Shown one piece after another: positions 1 to 10,691 of a stretch of DNA of 64,000 nt. Under the pieces are notes generated by a model. It was not told where the DNA came from, did no database searches, and saw only the letters and a list, made by a program, of their open reading frames with translations. Numbering within the stretch: the stretch's first letter is position 1; each line of letters begins with the position of its first letter. The translations under genes and the position numbers were made by a program. Source of the stretch: Vicugna pacos (lineage: Eukaryota; Chordata; Mammalia; Artiodactyla; Camelidae); the NCBI RefSeq assembly GCF_048564905.1, contig NC_133009.1, positions 4,233,001-4,297,000 on the forward strand, written 5' to 3'.

Positions 1-263
1 GCCCTGCCACTTCCCGTGCAAATTCTACTCCTCCGAGAAGTACTGGTGCAAATGGAGCAACACCGGGTGCAGGACACTGCCCAGCCAGGACCAGGGCGCC
101 AGCCAAGCCTTCGTGAACTGCAGCCAGCAGAGCCAGATCACCTCCCTGAACCTGAACCCCGTCACCAAGGAGGACGAAGGCTGGTACTGGTGCGGGGTGA
201 AGGACGGCCTCCAGTACGGAGAGACCGCAGCGGTCTACGTGGCGGTGGAGACGAGGGTAAAGG
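1..263 (+). CDS. PIGR: PIGR exon: end of Ig-like domain 5
   Basis: The reading frame starts at base 2 and the exon continues leftwards out of the window. It encodes the six-cysteine domain 5, including CHFPCKF, KYWCKW, NTGC, FVNC and GWYWCGVK. In human PIGR an extra disulfide of this domain exchanges to form the covalent bond with IgA, and the corresponding cysteines are present here. The donor GTGAGT starts at 264 (phase 1). Confidence 0.95.
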
Positions 264-3200
264 GTGAGTGTCCAAGGGCCAGGCCCCCATCCCCCTGAGA
301 CCCCAGCGACAGGCTCCCGCCTAAGAGTGTCTCCATCAAGGGTGGTCCCTGGGTTTGGCTATAAAAAGTGGGGGCGAGGGAGAGATTTCAGCCCCCACAT
401 AGTCTCTTTAGGCCTCCCAAAAGAGCATCCCCCAAAACATACAAACTAAAAATAGTGGATCTGCCATTTAACTTCAGTTTCAAGACAAGCCCCATGGTTG
501 CCCTTTCAGGCCATCCTGAAGCCCTTTCTCTATGTAGATCTCTCCTTCTATATACAGAAATGTCAAAGTCACGATTATATGTCTCTTAGTCTGCCAAAGC
601 CTGCTCAAAAGAGACTGAGATCACCACGGTCTGATTCAAGGTCTGATAAAGAAAATTAGGGCAACCTCTGCTGGCAAGTTTGCATTTTAAGCCTCTTTTA
701 AAAATATCACATGAAATGTTTTATCCCTAGTGAGGGTATTTTTAGTCCCTCTAGAAATCTTACCAAGTCAGCATCCTGGCTCACTGACGAGGGAACCCTA
801 GCCACGCTACCACCAGGGGGCAGCACTATGGTGCCCAGCCCTGCAGTCAGGAGGCCTTGGCAGGGTTTCAAAGCTGTGGGAAAAAAATCTCCCTGTCCGC
901 AAATGACGGGTCAGCCCTTCCACATAGCCGGATCTGTGATTCGGAGCCTTGTAGCTTATAGGAAATGAATTTGGTCTTAATGGGACAGAGATCATCCGCG
1001 ACAGACTAGAGAAGACCACCACCCCTTGGTGCCCTCCGGGACCCTATCCCAGCCGCCTTGAGATCTCACCCTGGCCCGGGATTCCTGATGAAGTCCCGCT
1101 CCTCTGACTCCCTGGCCTCAAGGGCAGAAAACACAGAGGAAGGACCGTAACCCAGCCCCACTCTGCTCTCTCCAGGGACCCAGGATGCTCGCCAAGCGAG
1201 TGCTGCTCATGAGGAGGATGCCATAGAGCCACGGGCCAGGGAGGACATTGAGAACAAAGTTCTTCTGGATCCCAGACTTTCTGCAGAGGAAAGGGCAGTG
1301 AAGAAAGTTGAAGACCCAGCTGGTGGGAGCGGAGTACCTGCAGACTCCAGCAGGTGAGGAGGGATCTGGGGCTTCCCACCTAAAGAACATTCCAGACACC
1401 AGAGGCCTGGGGCTGGGCCACCAGGTCTGAGGAGGAGAGCCTGTCCACCTCTGGACAGTGGCGGCAGCCCTCACTGCCTCGGCTTGTGCTCCGCCCTTCT
1501 TCTGGGGCTGGGACAGCCATCACCATTCAGCTCAGTTTCCCAGGCCTGGGTGGGATGCAGCGAAGGCCCCGTCTTTGCCTTTGTCGTGTCTGGGAGGGCT
1601 TCTTAGAAGAATGGAGCTCAGGGGCTGTGGCAGGAGGAAGGGGAGCAGATTAACCTGGGAGGAAGAACTAGCCAGAGCCAACCTGCCAGCACCTCCTGGG
1701 ACTCCCGGTTTCCCTCACAGCGACTGACTGACGTAATCCTTCCTCCAGCTCTGCAGCACAAGGCAGGAGCTCCAAAGTGCTGGTCTCCGTCCTGGTGCCC
1801 GTGGCCCTGGTGCTGGCGCTGGGGGTTTTGGTGATTGGGGTGCTCAGGGCGCGGCACAGGAAGAACGTCGGTGAGTCCCTGTCACCCACCTCCAGCCCCG
1901 AGCCCTCCATCCTGGCTCAGCGACCCTTCAGGGAGCTGTCATGGTCCTTTCTCTTTCATAGGCTCAAAGCAAGGGTCTGGGAAAGTGAGGTGGGGAAAGA
2001 TAAACCCACAGATGCCCAAAACTTACACTAGGTGCCGCTGTCCAAATGCTGTCTCTGGAAGCCTGGGTCCATTGCTCAGGGTCTAAGTTTGGAGACAGAG
2101 CTGCTGGGAAGAGGAGGGAAAGATGCTGGGAGACCTGGGCTGTGTGACACCGGGTGTCCCCATTTCATACCTCAGGTTCCTCAGGGCTCAAGACAAGGGG
2201 GCTAATAACCACCTTTGAGGGCTCACGTGAGGACAAAACAAGATGCTGTGCACTGAAAGGTCACAGACTGATAAACGATGGCCGGGGATTGTTGAGTCTA
2301 GATTGTCTGTGAAAAGGGGACTGGGGAGGACACTCAGGTCGTTCCATTCTGCCTTGGGTCCTAGTCAGAGACAAGCGGCAGAGATCTGGCCCCACTTCAG
2401 CTCTCCTGTGGATTCCCCCAGGGACGAGCAGCACCCCCTGTCCTGGCCCATCCCTGGCCCCTATCCCTACACCAACTCCTCTTTCTCCTGGACAGACCGG
2501 ATTTCAATCAGAAGTTACAGGACAGACATCAGCATGTCGGACTTTGAGAACTCCAGGGACTTTGGAGCCCACGATAACACGGCAGCCTCTCCAGACACTC
2601 AAGAGACAAGTCTTGGAGGAAAAGATGGTACGAGCTTCACTCAAAGGCATGCCCATGCCCTGGGGAGCAAGAATTAGCCCTGACTCTGCGTCCAGGGCAG
2701 GAATGGGAGGCAGGGAGGGCTGATCCACCCATTCCTGCTCTTCACACAGAGTCGGCCCCCACTATTGAGGACACCACGGAGACCAAAGAACCCAAGAAGG
2801 CAAAAAGGGTAAGGGCGAGGAGGGAGAAGGAGGCCTCAGGTGGGTGATGAGGAAATGCAGCAGGAGGGACTGCAGTTAGACATCAGAAAGCACTGTCTCA
2901 GGAGTTGGGAGCTGGGGCCAGAGTAGGGGAACATTCAGGAGGACTTTTCAAAGGCGAGGTGTATACCTTTCCTGTTGTGGTGTTGATGTGGCTGAAATAC
3001 AGGCAGGAGGTGAGCCGTGCTTATAGGCTGTAAACAGGCAGGAGGGAGGGAGATGACGGGGGCGGGGGGTGGGTGATGAGGAAGGCAAAGGCATTAAAGA
3101 TTCGGCCGCAGGCTCAGCAGTTCAGTGTCAAACACTGGGGGTTAGGTGGGTGTTCTTTCCGGGCCGTGGGACCCAGGTCATCACCCTCGCTAGAGGGTTT

Positions 3201-3935
3201 GTGGGGGCAGCTTGTCCCCGGGCCTGGAGGACATTTGCTCGTGGGGTGGGGGAGCTGCTGTTATAGTCACTACATGCCCCTCTCCGCCCCAACCAAGTGC
3301 TGCATCCTACCAGAGGCGACCCCTGCCATTGGGTCACATGTCACCCCCTCCCGGTGCCCCCCTGACCCCCGGGCACCCATGCTTGTTATCCATCCTCTCT
3401 GCCTGGCAGCAGCAGAGACCCCAGCATTCGGAACAATTAGGGGAACCAGCCTTCCCCTCAGCCTTGTGTTGTGTCTCTGAGCTGGTAGAGAAAGAAGAGT
3501 GTAAACCTCTGTGGCTAACACCAGCGCAGGCCGCCCTGGCCGTGGCTGTGGGCCGGGCTTCCGGGGACAGGCCCAGGCAATAGAGGTGGTTCCACTCCAT
3601 GTGTTGGAAGGAGGTAGTGAGACAGAGGGTGATATTTTTAGAAGCTGCAACTTTCCGTTTCTCAAAATTAGGCCTTCCTGGTGAGCACGGTGGCTGGAAT
3701 AAGAACAATGGGTCAACACGGGTGTGGGGTGCTTGGGCCAAGATTAGGAATTTAGGATACTTCGTGCGTCCCCTCCCTCCTACCCCCCAACTCACGGAGC
3801 CAATGCCCCAAACACTGACTCCTCTCCTGTCGCCCCCAGTCATCCAAGGAGGAAGCCGACGCGGCCTTCACCGCCTTCCTGCTCCAGGCCAATAACATGG
3901 CCGCCGGCGCCCAGGACGGCCCCAGAGAAGCCTAG
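1..3935 (+). CDS. PIGR: PIGR, polymeric immunoglobulin receptor (3' part, six coding exons)
   Basis: PIGR is the basolateral epithelial receptor that binds J-chain-containing IgA and IgM, carries them across the cell and is cut to release secretory component. Coding exons are 2-263 (continuing from outside the window), 1176-1353, 1749-1870, 2496-2627, 2750-2808 and 3840-3935, all bounded by AG and GT, with phases 1,2,1,1,0. Together they give 282 codons plus TAG, the C-terminal third of a protein usually near 760 residues. Visible parts in order: the end of Ig-like domain 5 with six cysteines and the YWCGVK motif; an acidic stalk; a single hydrophobic membrane span; and a tail with RHRKNVDRISIRSYRTD, the region known in the family as the basolateral sorting and transcytosis signal. 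The C-terminus AQDGPREA closely resembles human AQDGPQEA. The next gene downstream is the related receptor FCMR on the same strand. Nothing suggests a broken gene. Identification rests on recalled human sequence. Confidence 0.96.
264..1175 (+). other. PIGR: PIGR intron after the domain 5 exon
   Basis: A 0.9-kb intron with no coding signal. The only structure I can name is a strong CTCF-like motif at 810-826. Confidence 0.85.
810..826 (+). promoter_or_regulatory. CTCF-like motif, forward orientation (PIGR intron)
   Basis: CCACCAGGGGGCAGCAC fits the CTCF core consensus (CCASYAGRKGGCRSY) at every core position. It reads forward on the + strand. Occupancy is an inference. Confidence 0.7.
1176..1353 (+). 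CDS. PIGR: PIGR exon: extracellular stalk
   Basis: Encodes the acidic linker between domain 5 and the membrane, with EDIENKVLLDPRLSAEER matching the human stalk around EIENKAIQDPRLFAEEK. Secretory component is released by cleavage within this stretch in the family. The rest of the linker (QDARQASAAHEEDAIEPRA and PAGGSGVPADSS) looks diverged, as expected for a flexible stalk. Acceptor AG is at 1174-1175 and the donor follows 1353 (phase 2). Confidence 0.93.
1749..1870 (+). CDS. PIGR: PIGR exon: transmembrane segment
   Basis: Encodes about 23 hydrophobic residues (starting VLVSVLVPVALVLALGVLV) followed by the basic stop-transfer stretch RARHRKNV, which is identical to the human juxtamembrane sequence as I recall it. 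Entry phase is 2 and exit phase is 1, with donor GTGAGT. Confidence 0.95.
2496..2627 (+). CDS. PIGR: PIGR exon: cytoplasmic sorting region
   Basis: Encodes DRISIRSYRTDISMSDFENS and the following ETSLGGKDG, which in PIGR carry the basolateral targeting, endocytosis and transcytosis signals, including a conserved serine and tyrosine. The donor after 2627 is GTACGA, weaker than the other donors of this gene. Confidence 0.94.
2750..2808 (+). CDS. PIGR: PIGR exon: cytoplasmic tail, TKEPKKAKR segment
   Basis: A 59-base exon encoding ESAPTIEDTTETKEPKKAKR. The second half is identical to the human tail as recalled. Exit phase is 0 with donor GTAAGG. Confidence 0.93.
3840..3935 (+). CDS. PIGR: PIGR last coding exon and stop
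   Basis: Encodes SSKEEADAAFTAFLLQANNM through AQDGPREA and ends with TAG at 3933-3935. A long pyrimidine tract precedes the AG at 3838-3839. The start SSKEEA and the C-terminus match human PIGR. Confidence 0.95.
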   Translation, partial: SSKEEADAAFTAFLLQANNMAAGAQDGPREA

Positions 3936-4410
3936 GCAGCGCCCGGGCTGCCCCTCCCTCCGCACACGACAATCACCTTCAGAATCACGTTGATTCTCAG
4001 GGCCCTCAGCTCCGGGGGCTCCACTGCCTGCACTCACCCCCCACCTAGGCTTTTCCTCCCTGTCCTCAGAGGGTGTGGCGGTCCCTTCTCGGTGGTCCAA
4101 GCCTGGCTTACTTGTTCCTGTTGGGGGTGAGGTGACGTGAGGAATTCCCACCGGCAGCTGAGTCCTAACAACAGAACTAAGGTGTGGAAGGAGATTTAAG
4201 ATCCTGGAGGGGCCTCTCAGAAAGAAAAGAGACCAGAAGGGGTGGGGAGATGACTTCAGAAAGGAGGGCCGTCCGGGGCTTCTCTGCACCTTTAGTTTGG
4301 GATGTCAGTGATGGGCTCTCCCTTCTACCATCCCTGCGTCTCTCCATCCCTCCTTCCCTTCCATCTTCTCTTCTTCTTTCTTTCATTAAAAATACGTATT
4401 TGGATACTCA
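3936..4410 (+). other. PIGR: PIGR 3' UTR with candidate poly(A) signal
   Basis: Non-coding sequence after the PIGR stop. It includes a pyrimidine-rich tract at 4338-4382. An ATTAAA at 4385-4390 is the first plausible poly(A) signal. AATAAA hexamers near 5400 and 5554 could serve a longer form. Which is used cannot be told from sequence. Confidence 0.4.
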
Positions 4411-6473
4411 CTAGAACCCAGGCGCTCTGCTAGACACTGCGCCACAAGCCCAACCGGCGGCCTTTCTGTAAACATCACTGAATCCTTGGAAGCCACAGCA
4501 TCTCTGTGTACTCACCATGGTCTGAAATCCTCACCAGATACACTCACTTCCGCCTGTGTTGGGAGGAGTCCTAAGGCCTTAGGGCTCATGTAACACGCGC
4601 ATACATACAAGGAGCTATAAACACACCTTCTTAGCATTTAACATTTGACGTGAGAAAGTTGAGATCCTCAGCGGTGAAGTGGTTTGCTGAAGGGCAGCAC
4701 GTGAGACACACGAGTGTTGAAGCTAGATTTAGCATCTCCTATCTCTCTACAAGAGCCTCTGCTCTCCTGGGGGAGACAGAATTCTACAGTAAGGAGGAGG
4801 AAGAAGAGAAAATGTACATGGGGACTGGTCTTTCACAAGCCCCACCTCAGGGGAGACAGTCCTTCCCCTTTCTGTCACTCACAGAGACCTAAGAGGGTAT
4901 GAGGGTCGTCAGATTCTCCCAGCCCCTCTATCTGGAGAATTCTGAGTGGAAGGGGAGGAAAGAGGCAGTTTGATGGTGCCAGGGAGGGGCTGATCTCCAG
5001 AGAGCTAAGGTTTTGTTTTGTTTTTTTTTCCCTCTAAGCTCTGTACTTCAACTAGCACCTACAAGCTGGCACTTGCTAACAAATCAAAAATGCGAATTAA
5101 TGAATAATTAAAGACTGTGATTGCCACTGAGGAGGCTCAGACTACATTTGTCCCCATACCGTCTGTTTCCCAGACAACCCTTTCCGGGCAGTTTGCTTTG
5201 GTTGCACTTTTAGGTACCCCAGGACATGTGTCTAAACCGGAGTTTCCCCCACCTCCCATGCTGGGCTAAGAGGGGCAAGGAGACTGCCTGCTAGTGGGAC
5301 TGAGATGATCTTCCATGAAAGAACAGGTTGGGGTCGACACCAATGGCCAAGACCCCCACGCTCTGTGTTATAAAACGTAATTAAGACTATTCATGATGGA
5401 ATAAACTGAAAGCAGGTACAACCAGTGCTTCCCTTAGGCATTAACCAAAACGTTGGTAAAGCATCTGTGGAATACTTGACCTTGAATCTCACATCTGCCT
5501 GGGGTAACCTTGAAGATCAAGATGCTGTGAATCAAAACTCAATTAATCAAATGAATAAACTCCCTTCATAGGACTACCAGCTGGAGACTAGTTAAATGAT
5601 GACTTAGGTTTTAGAATGGTGGACCCCAAGTCTCTTGGGGGACAGTGATTAGATAAAGGACCCCTTTGTCTACTGAGGCCATTGCTAGGTTCTGGTACTA
5701 AACTTTGCCGTATCCTATAAGCCCCCAACACCACCCCAGACTCTCCCTCGGGGTGTCTGTGTGTGGGCAGCTTTCTCTGGGGAAGAGCTCCTCCCAGCCT
5801 TCAGTCCTGCCTGATATGGGGCAGAACCTTTGCATCTACCCAGGCCTTGAACACAATGCTTTCCATGCCGCATGCTCCCCCAGTCTGCCCTCCACAGTCC
5901 TCCTGCGTCTCCCCTTCAGCCCCACCAACTGCCGTGCCCACTCCTGGTTCTGGAGCCTGGATCAGAGGATCAGAGCCTTGGGCTCCTCTGCAGCCAGGAG
6001 ACGTGGTCGTCAGCAATGTTCAGGTCTCTGTTCTCTATGATGGGGATGACTATTAGCTGCTTCTGCAGTGAGAGCAAACCATTCCAGGAGAACCACAATT
6101 ACAAGGTGGGTCAGAACCTAACACCCTCTGCCCCCCAGGAAGCTGCTCTCTGACCCACCAAAGAGTCATGTCTGGGGCTGAAGGATTAAGGTATAGCTTC
6201 TGTATTAATGTATAACCTGCAAGCCCGTCCTGAGCTCAGGCAGTTTATCCAAGTTCCTAGAATCAAAGGCCAAGAAATGTCACTAAAACTGCAACCTTCT
6301 ATTGTTCTTAACTGATGTTGTCAATAGGTGATAGTAAGCATAATATGTCCCACCCCAAATCCACCTGCTCCTCATGCAGCATACTGGACAGAGAAACCCT
6401 TCTCTGAAGAAGGAAGCTGGTCTGTAGCCTGAACGGGGTAACTAACAAATTAAAAGTCATCCATTTTGGAGGG

Positions 6474-6921
6474 GTATTAATTTCCCAGGGCTTCTGTGAC
6501 AAAGTGCCACAAACCAGGTGGCCTAAAAGGACTGGAATTTATTTTTTCACCATTCTGGAGGCTAGAAGTCTGAAATCAAGATGTTGGCAGGGTCAGGTCC
6601 TTCTGGAGGCTCTGAGCAGAAATCCATTCCCGTCTCTCTCCCAGCCTGTGGCAGCTGCCAGCATCCTTGGCATTCCTTGGCTTGTAGTTGCATCCCCCCA
6701 GTCTGCCTGCATCATCTCGCAGCATCCTCCCTGGGTGTCCCCCTGTGCCTTCACGTGACCTTCTTACAAGGACAACTGTCATTGGATGGAGGGCCTACCT
6801 TAATCCAGCCTGATCTCATCTTAACAAATTACATTTGCAGAGTTCTTGCTTCTAAATCAGGTCATATTCTGAGGTTCCAGGCAGAGACGAATTTTCGAGG
6901 GACACTATGCAGCCCGGGACA
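6474..6921 (-). mobile_element. Solitary MaLR LTR (MLT1 group), fossil
   Basis: Sequence such as CCCAGGGCTTCTGTGACAAA near the left end and TTCTGAGGTTCCAGGCAGAG near the right end matches the reverse complement of the MLT1 LTR consensus as I recall it. It is an old, diverged LTR with no internal region beside it, predating the split of placental orders. Confidence 0.75.
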
Positions 6922-8814
6922 GGAGAGTAACGATCAACTGTGGGGCTGTTGATGATAAATCAGATAACCATGCTCAGTGTCCAGCAACCATTCAGGGAAC
7001 TACTTAAATATTTCCAATGATAAGAAAACCTTCCCCAGGTTCTTGAAGTATCTTGATGTTTTTTCTTTTTAAAAATCCATATGTAATAATGATTACACTT
7101 TACTAAGACCCAGTTGTGGTTGAGAATTTGTTTACAGCAGCTGATTTTGGTTTGTCATATATGTATACATATATATGACTTGTTCCAAGACGTTCCCCAA
7201 GACTCAGGATAGGACATCTCTCCTCAGAACAGCAGACAGCAGAGAGGAGCTGATTCTGTTATGGTCTGTCCCCAAGGCAGAGACAGAGTTCCCCACCCCT
7301 AAGCTTCTTAGAAATAACAAACTCCACGAAGGAGCTCGTGCAATAAAGATAATAAGAGATTATCTCAGAAAGACTAGGTATCTAAGCAGCCAGGGGCGCA
7401 CCAAGAGAGAAGCTGCAAGCCTAGAGAGACGGCCTCCAGCTGGCCAAAGCTGAAGCAGGAAGGGAAGGGACATAGCTGAGGTGTGAAATTCAAGGAGTTC
7501 TAGAAGCTTGCAAACCTCTCCTAAGGTCGATAAAGAAATGGATGGCCAATCCACCCTCCCAAGGGTCAAAAGTCTTTGTTTACGTGTGTGGAGGCAAATA
7601 ATCTAAAATCCTGGTCTTTGCTAATAAATCACATTAGCATTCGTCCTAAATTTCCACATATGTGGGTTCTAACCTTAGACTGCCAACAGGAATGTGACAG
7701 TATTCAGGAAAGAAATCTTACCAAAACTCTACCATTTCTTGTAGCAGAAAGTCTAGTTACTGTAAAGGGTAACCTTCCTCAAAGCCCTGCTCTTACGGAG
7801 TGGCTCCCTCTGGGACAGGCCAGACTGCGGTCCAAGTTCTCAGCAAGAGGGAACAGGATGACTGAGCCTGGTGCCTCTAACTGGGCAGGCTCCCTGGTGA
7901 GTGCAGGGGGCCAGGGATTCTCATGGTGTGTCTTTGCGGGGAGCAGTGTTGGGTCACAGGGAGGGGCACCTGAGCATCTCGGCCCTCCATCTGGAAAACC
8001 CAGGAGATGGTCCTCTGGAGCCTGGCCACATGGGAGGTCAAAGCTGGGTGATGTGATGATGGAGCAGAGCGCATGGGGACAACCTCCACCCTGACGACAA
8101 GGGCTGGTCTCCTCTGTGCTCACACTGCATTCCAGCCCTTTGTAGTAGTGCCTGCCTCGTGCGCCCCTCACAAGAACCTTATGAGAAATGTTCTTCCCAC
8201 CCCACAGAGGGAGGATAAGAAAACCTCAGTTACCATGGAGGGTAAACGACTTACCTGAAGGACTTAGCGCGGCCCCCGGTCTGCCTGGTATTACTCATTC
8301 CCTCCCACTGCCATTTCCCCTCAGGTTCCCTCTTTCTGGTCAAGCACTGGCCCCAGAGGACACGAGCTCCAGGGTCCCCTGCCTGTCCATGGGCTGCCGC
8401 TCCTCACAACTTCTCCTGGGGGCAGGAGCGCCGGGGCCGCACAGCAGCCCCGTCGGTCAGAAAGGAGAAATGAAATGCAGACGAGGTGAAAAAGAGAGGG
8501 TGGACGGCGACCTTCTCCCACTTGGCGTTTCAGCCAGGGGCCATCCTTGCCCTGGGGCCCTGACCCCGAGACCCTGGGCCAACACCTGCAGGTACCCACT
8601 GGCCGGGCCCAGGTCTGTGAGTCTGGTTCCCCAGACGCCAAACACTCACGTCCTGCCGGGCAGTCCTTGGACCCCTAGTCCTGCTCTGAGCCACCCAGTG
8701 TGAGGTTTCTAAGGGTTTTATTTGGGCCACACATGCTGTGAAATCTCTGCCGCACACTCTGACCCCACACGTCCCTGCACTGCCTGGCGGGCCCAGCCAC
8801 AGCGCAGCCCACCC

Positions 8815-9066
8815 TCATCTTCACAGACACACACGTCACACACACACAGCATGTTCACAACCACACCACACTCAACCGCACACCACACACTCACACACTC
8901 ACAGCCACATACAACCATATACTATACATCACACCACACAACCACACCCGCCCGCACACACTCACATACTCACAACCGCACACTTACAATCACACGCTCT
9001 CACACTCAACCACACCACAGACCACACACTCACATATTCTCACGCCCACAGTCACACACGCACATT
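8815..9066. repeat. CA-rich low-complexity tract
   Basis: About 250 bases made of CACACA, CACTCACA and CACAACCACA variants. Its degeneracy marks it as an old microsatellite. It yields a false His/Thr-rich open frame on the + strand. Confidence 0.9.
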
Positions 9067-10030
9067 GCACTAGTTCGCTCATTCTCTGTCCCTCCGAGGC
9101 ACCCCAGGCCTCAAGCCAAGCTGTGGCAGCAGCAGGGCATTGGGAAGAGGCCACTGAGCAGGGAAGGACAGAGGCTGATGGGGGCCACAGCCACCCACTC
9201 AAACCAGAGCCCCGAGGCTGCCCTCAGACACCGCGCCGGTGGGTGGAGGGGCTGGAGGAAGTCACAAGTGCAGCCGCTCGGGGGCTGGCGGAGACCCAGG
9301 AAGGGGGACGGGCGGCTGCCCACCCGACACGCGCTTCCTCTGCACCTGCTCGGAGCCTCGTTCACCCTCCGCTGCGGATGTCTTTGCTTGTGCTGTGGGA
9401 GCATGTGACAGAGCTGGGGTGTGGGACCAGTGGGGAGCCCGGAAGCGCCTCCCAGAGAGGCGTGGGAAGAGCCTGAGCCCCCGATCCCCCGGGGGCTGCA
9501 GCACCTGGAGGTGGGGCCAGGAAGCCGGCCTCCGTGTAGCATCCCGGAGCAAAGCCCCAGGAGTCCTCCGGCCAGTAACAGCCCCCACGTCTCCACCAGG
9601 GGCTCCGCACACACTGGCATGGCCGTGGTTTCTGGGAGGACCTCAGGATCGCTGTGGGAGGGGGCGGGGTGGGCACCACCCCCAGTTTATCTGTGAGAGA
9701 ACTGAGGCCCACGCTCGGCAGTGCCAGGTCAGGACCAGAACCCGGATTTGGACTGGAACACAAAGCCCTTTCCGTGATACTGTGCAGCTGGCTGCTTCAG
9801 TGTCTGGGTCACTGGATCTCACCCTCGGACCGTCTGGGTCCCAAAGGATGGCTTTGCTAGGCTGCTGTGACTTTAGGCTGACCCCTCTTGGCGTCGCCCC
9901 TGTGGTCACCGGACAGTGGCCTGGGCCCCTGCCAGAGGGCAGCAGCTTAGGGAGAACGTCGGGGGAGATGAGGCGGGGTGAGCTGTGGTGAAGGCCCCAG
10001 GAATGATGTTCTGCAGGAGGGAACACCAGA

Positions 10031-10160
10031 GATCCTCCAGTCCCACCCTCATTTCCTAGATAAATAAATCAAGGCTCAGGGAAAGGTGGTCGTGACTTGC
10101 TCAAAACCCATAGTGTCCCCACAGAGCAGGTGCTCAGAGGCATTTGTCAGGGCAGTTCAA
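10031..10160 (-). repeat. MIR-like SINE remnant
   Basis: CATTTCCTAGATAAATAAAT followed by AGGCTCAGGGAAAGG and the GACTTGCTCAAAACCCATAG stretch resembles the antisense MIR core (gaggaaactgaggctcagag). Diverged, so boundaries are approximate. Confidence 0.5.
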
Positions 10161-10654
10161 GGGCTGCAACCAGCAGCTTCTGACTTCGGTCCCAAGCTCT
10201 GTCCACACAGCGCCCCTCAGACAGAGAAAATCCGTGAAGAGTCTCTTCCATCCTGAAGATGGGAATAAAGCGGGTAACGACTGGCTCAAAGGTCAATAAA
10301 TGCGAATAAAGCATGGAAGTGCCCTCCAAGGCAAAGAAATAGCAGCCTGGCCATTCCTAATAGTCTTTAGGAGCTGCCTCGAGGCCCTGTGGCCCCCGGT
10401 GACCCATTCTCACTCAACACAATATGTTTTCTCAGTTTCTGACTTCCGCTGTGGTTTACGGATGTTCACTTTTTTTTGGTCTAACACTATAAGCAAACAA
10501 GACGAGTTGTCACTTCCTCATTTTCAAGCCCTACTCCACGTGGGGGCCAGAAATCTCTTTCAAGCTTCAAATTGTGAAGGGTTCCTGGGTGAGCAGAGGG
10601 TCTCGGTCCCCCTCTCCGGGGGCTCTTGGATGGGACCTTGCTCTGGAAGAAGCC

Positions 10655-10691
10655 ATGGACCTCTGGCTTTGGTCACTTTACTTCCTGCCGG
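10655..10691 (+). CDS. FCMR: FCMR exon 1: signal peptide start
   Basis: Encodes MDLWLWSLYFLP plus one base (human MDFWLWPLYFLP). The donor is GTAAGT at 10692 (phase 1). The frame is open upstream to another ATG at 10574. An out-of-frame ATG at 10630 would open a short overlapping upstream frame if the transcript begins before it. Confidence 0.93.

Larger units (their letters stand above)
4411..10654. other. PIGR to FCMR intergenic region
   Basis: No exon of a recognisable gene. It holds a solitary MaLR LTR (about 6474-6921), a CA-rich tract (8815-9066), MIR-like pieces near 9680-9780 and 10030-10160, and GC-rich sequence at 9100-9650 with several overlapping open frames that I treat as chance. 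The FCMR promoter should lie in the last few hundred bases. I see no TATA box there, only an ETS-like CACTTCCTCA near 10511. Confidence 0.6.

Noticed and set aside
3270-3843. Open frames of 149-169 codons antisense to the last PIGR intron.
   Set aside because: They lie in intron sequence and run across the true PIGR acceptor. No recognisable product.
5705-6153. Three overlapping frames that looked like a possible small gene near 6 kb.
   Set aside because: All three frames stay open in the same C-rich stretch, none has homology that I recognise, and no consistent splice sites flank it.
8815-9066. A CRISPR-like array of spaced repeats.
   Set aside because: Irregular CA-rich low-complexity DNA without fixed repeat or spacer lengths, in a vertebrate genome.
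8722-9408. A 228-residue open frame rich in His and Thr (+ strand).
   Set aside because: It is the translation of the degenerate CA tract and the GC-rich sequence after it. No domain, no match to a known protein, and no splice context.
9111-9991. Long overlapping open frames on both strands between PIGR and FCMR (up to 250 codons).
   Set aside because: GC-rich sequence with few chance stops. Frames on opposite strands overlap, none looks like a protein, and no gene is expected here in the conserved order.
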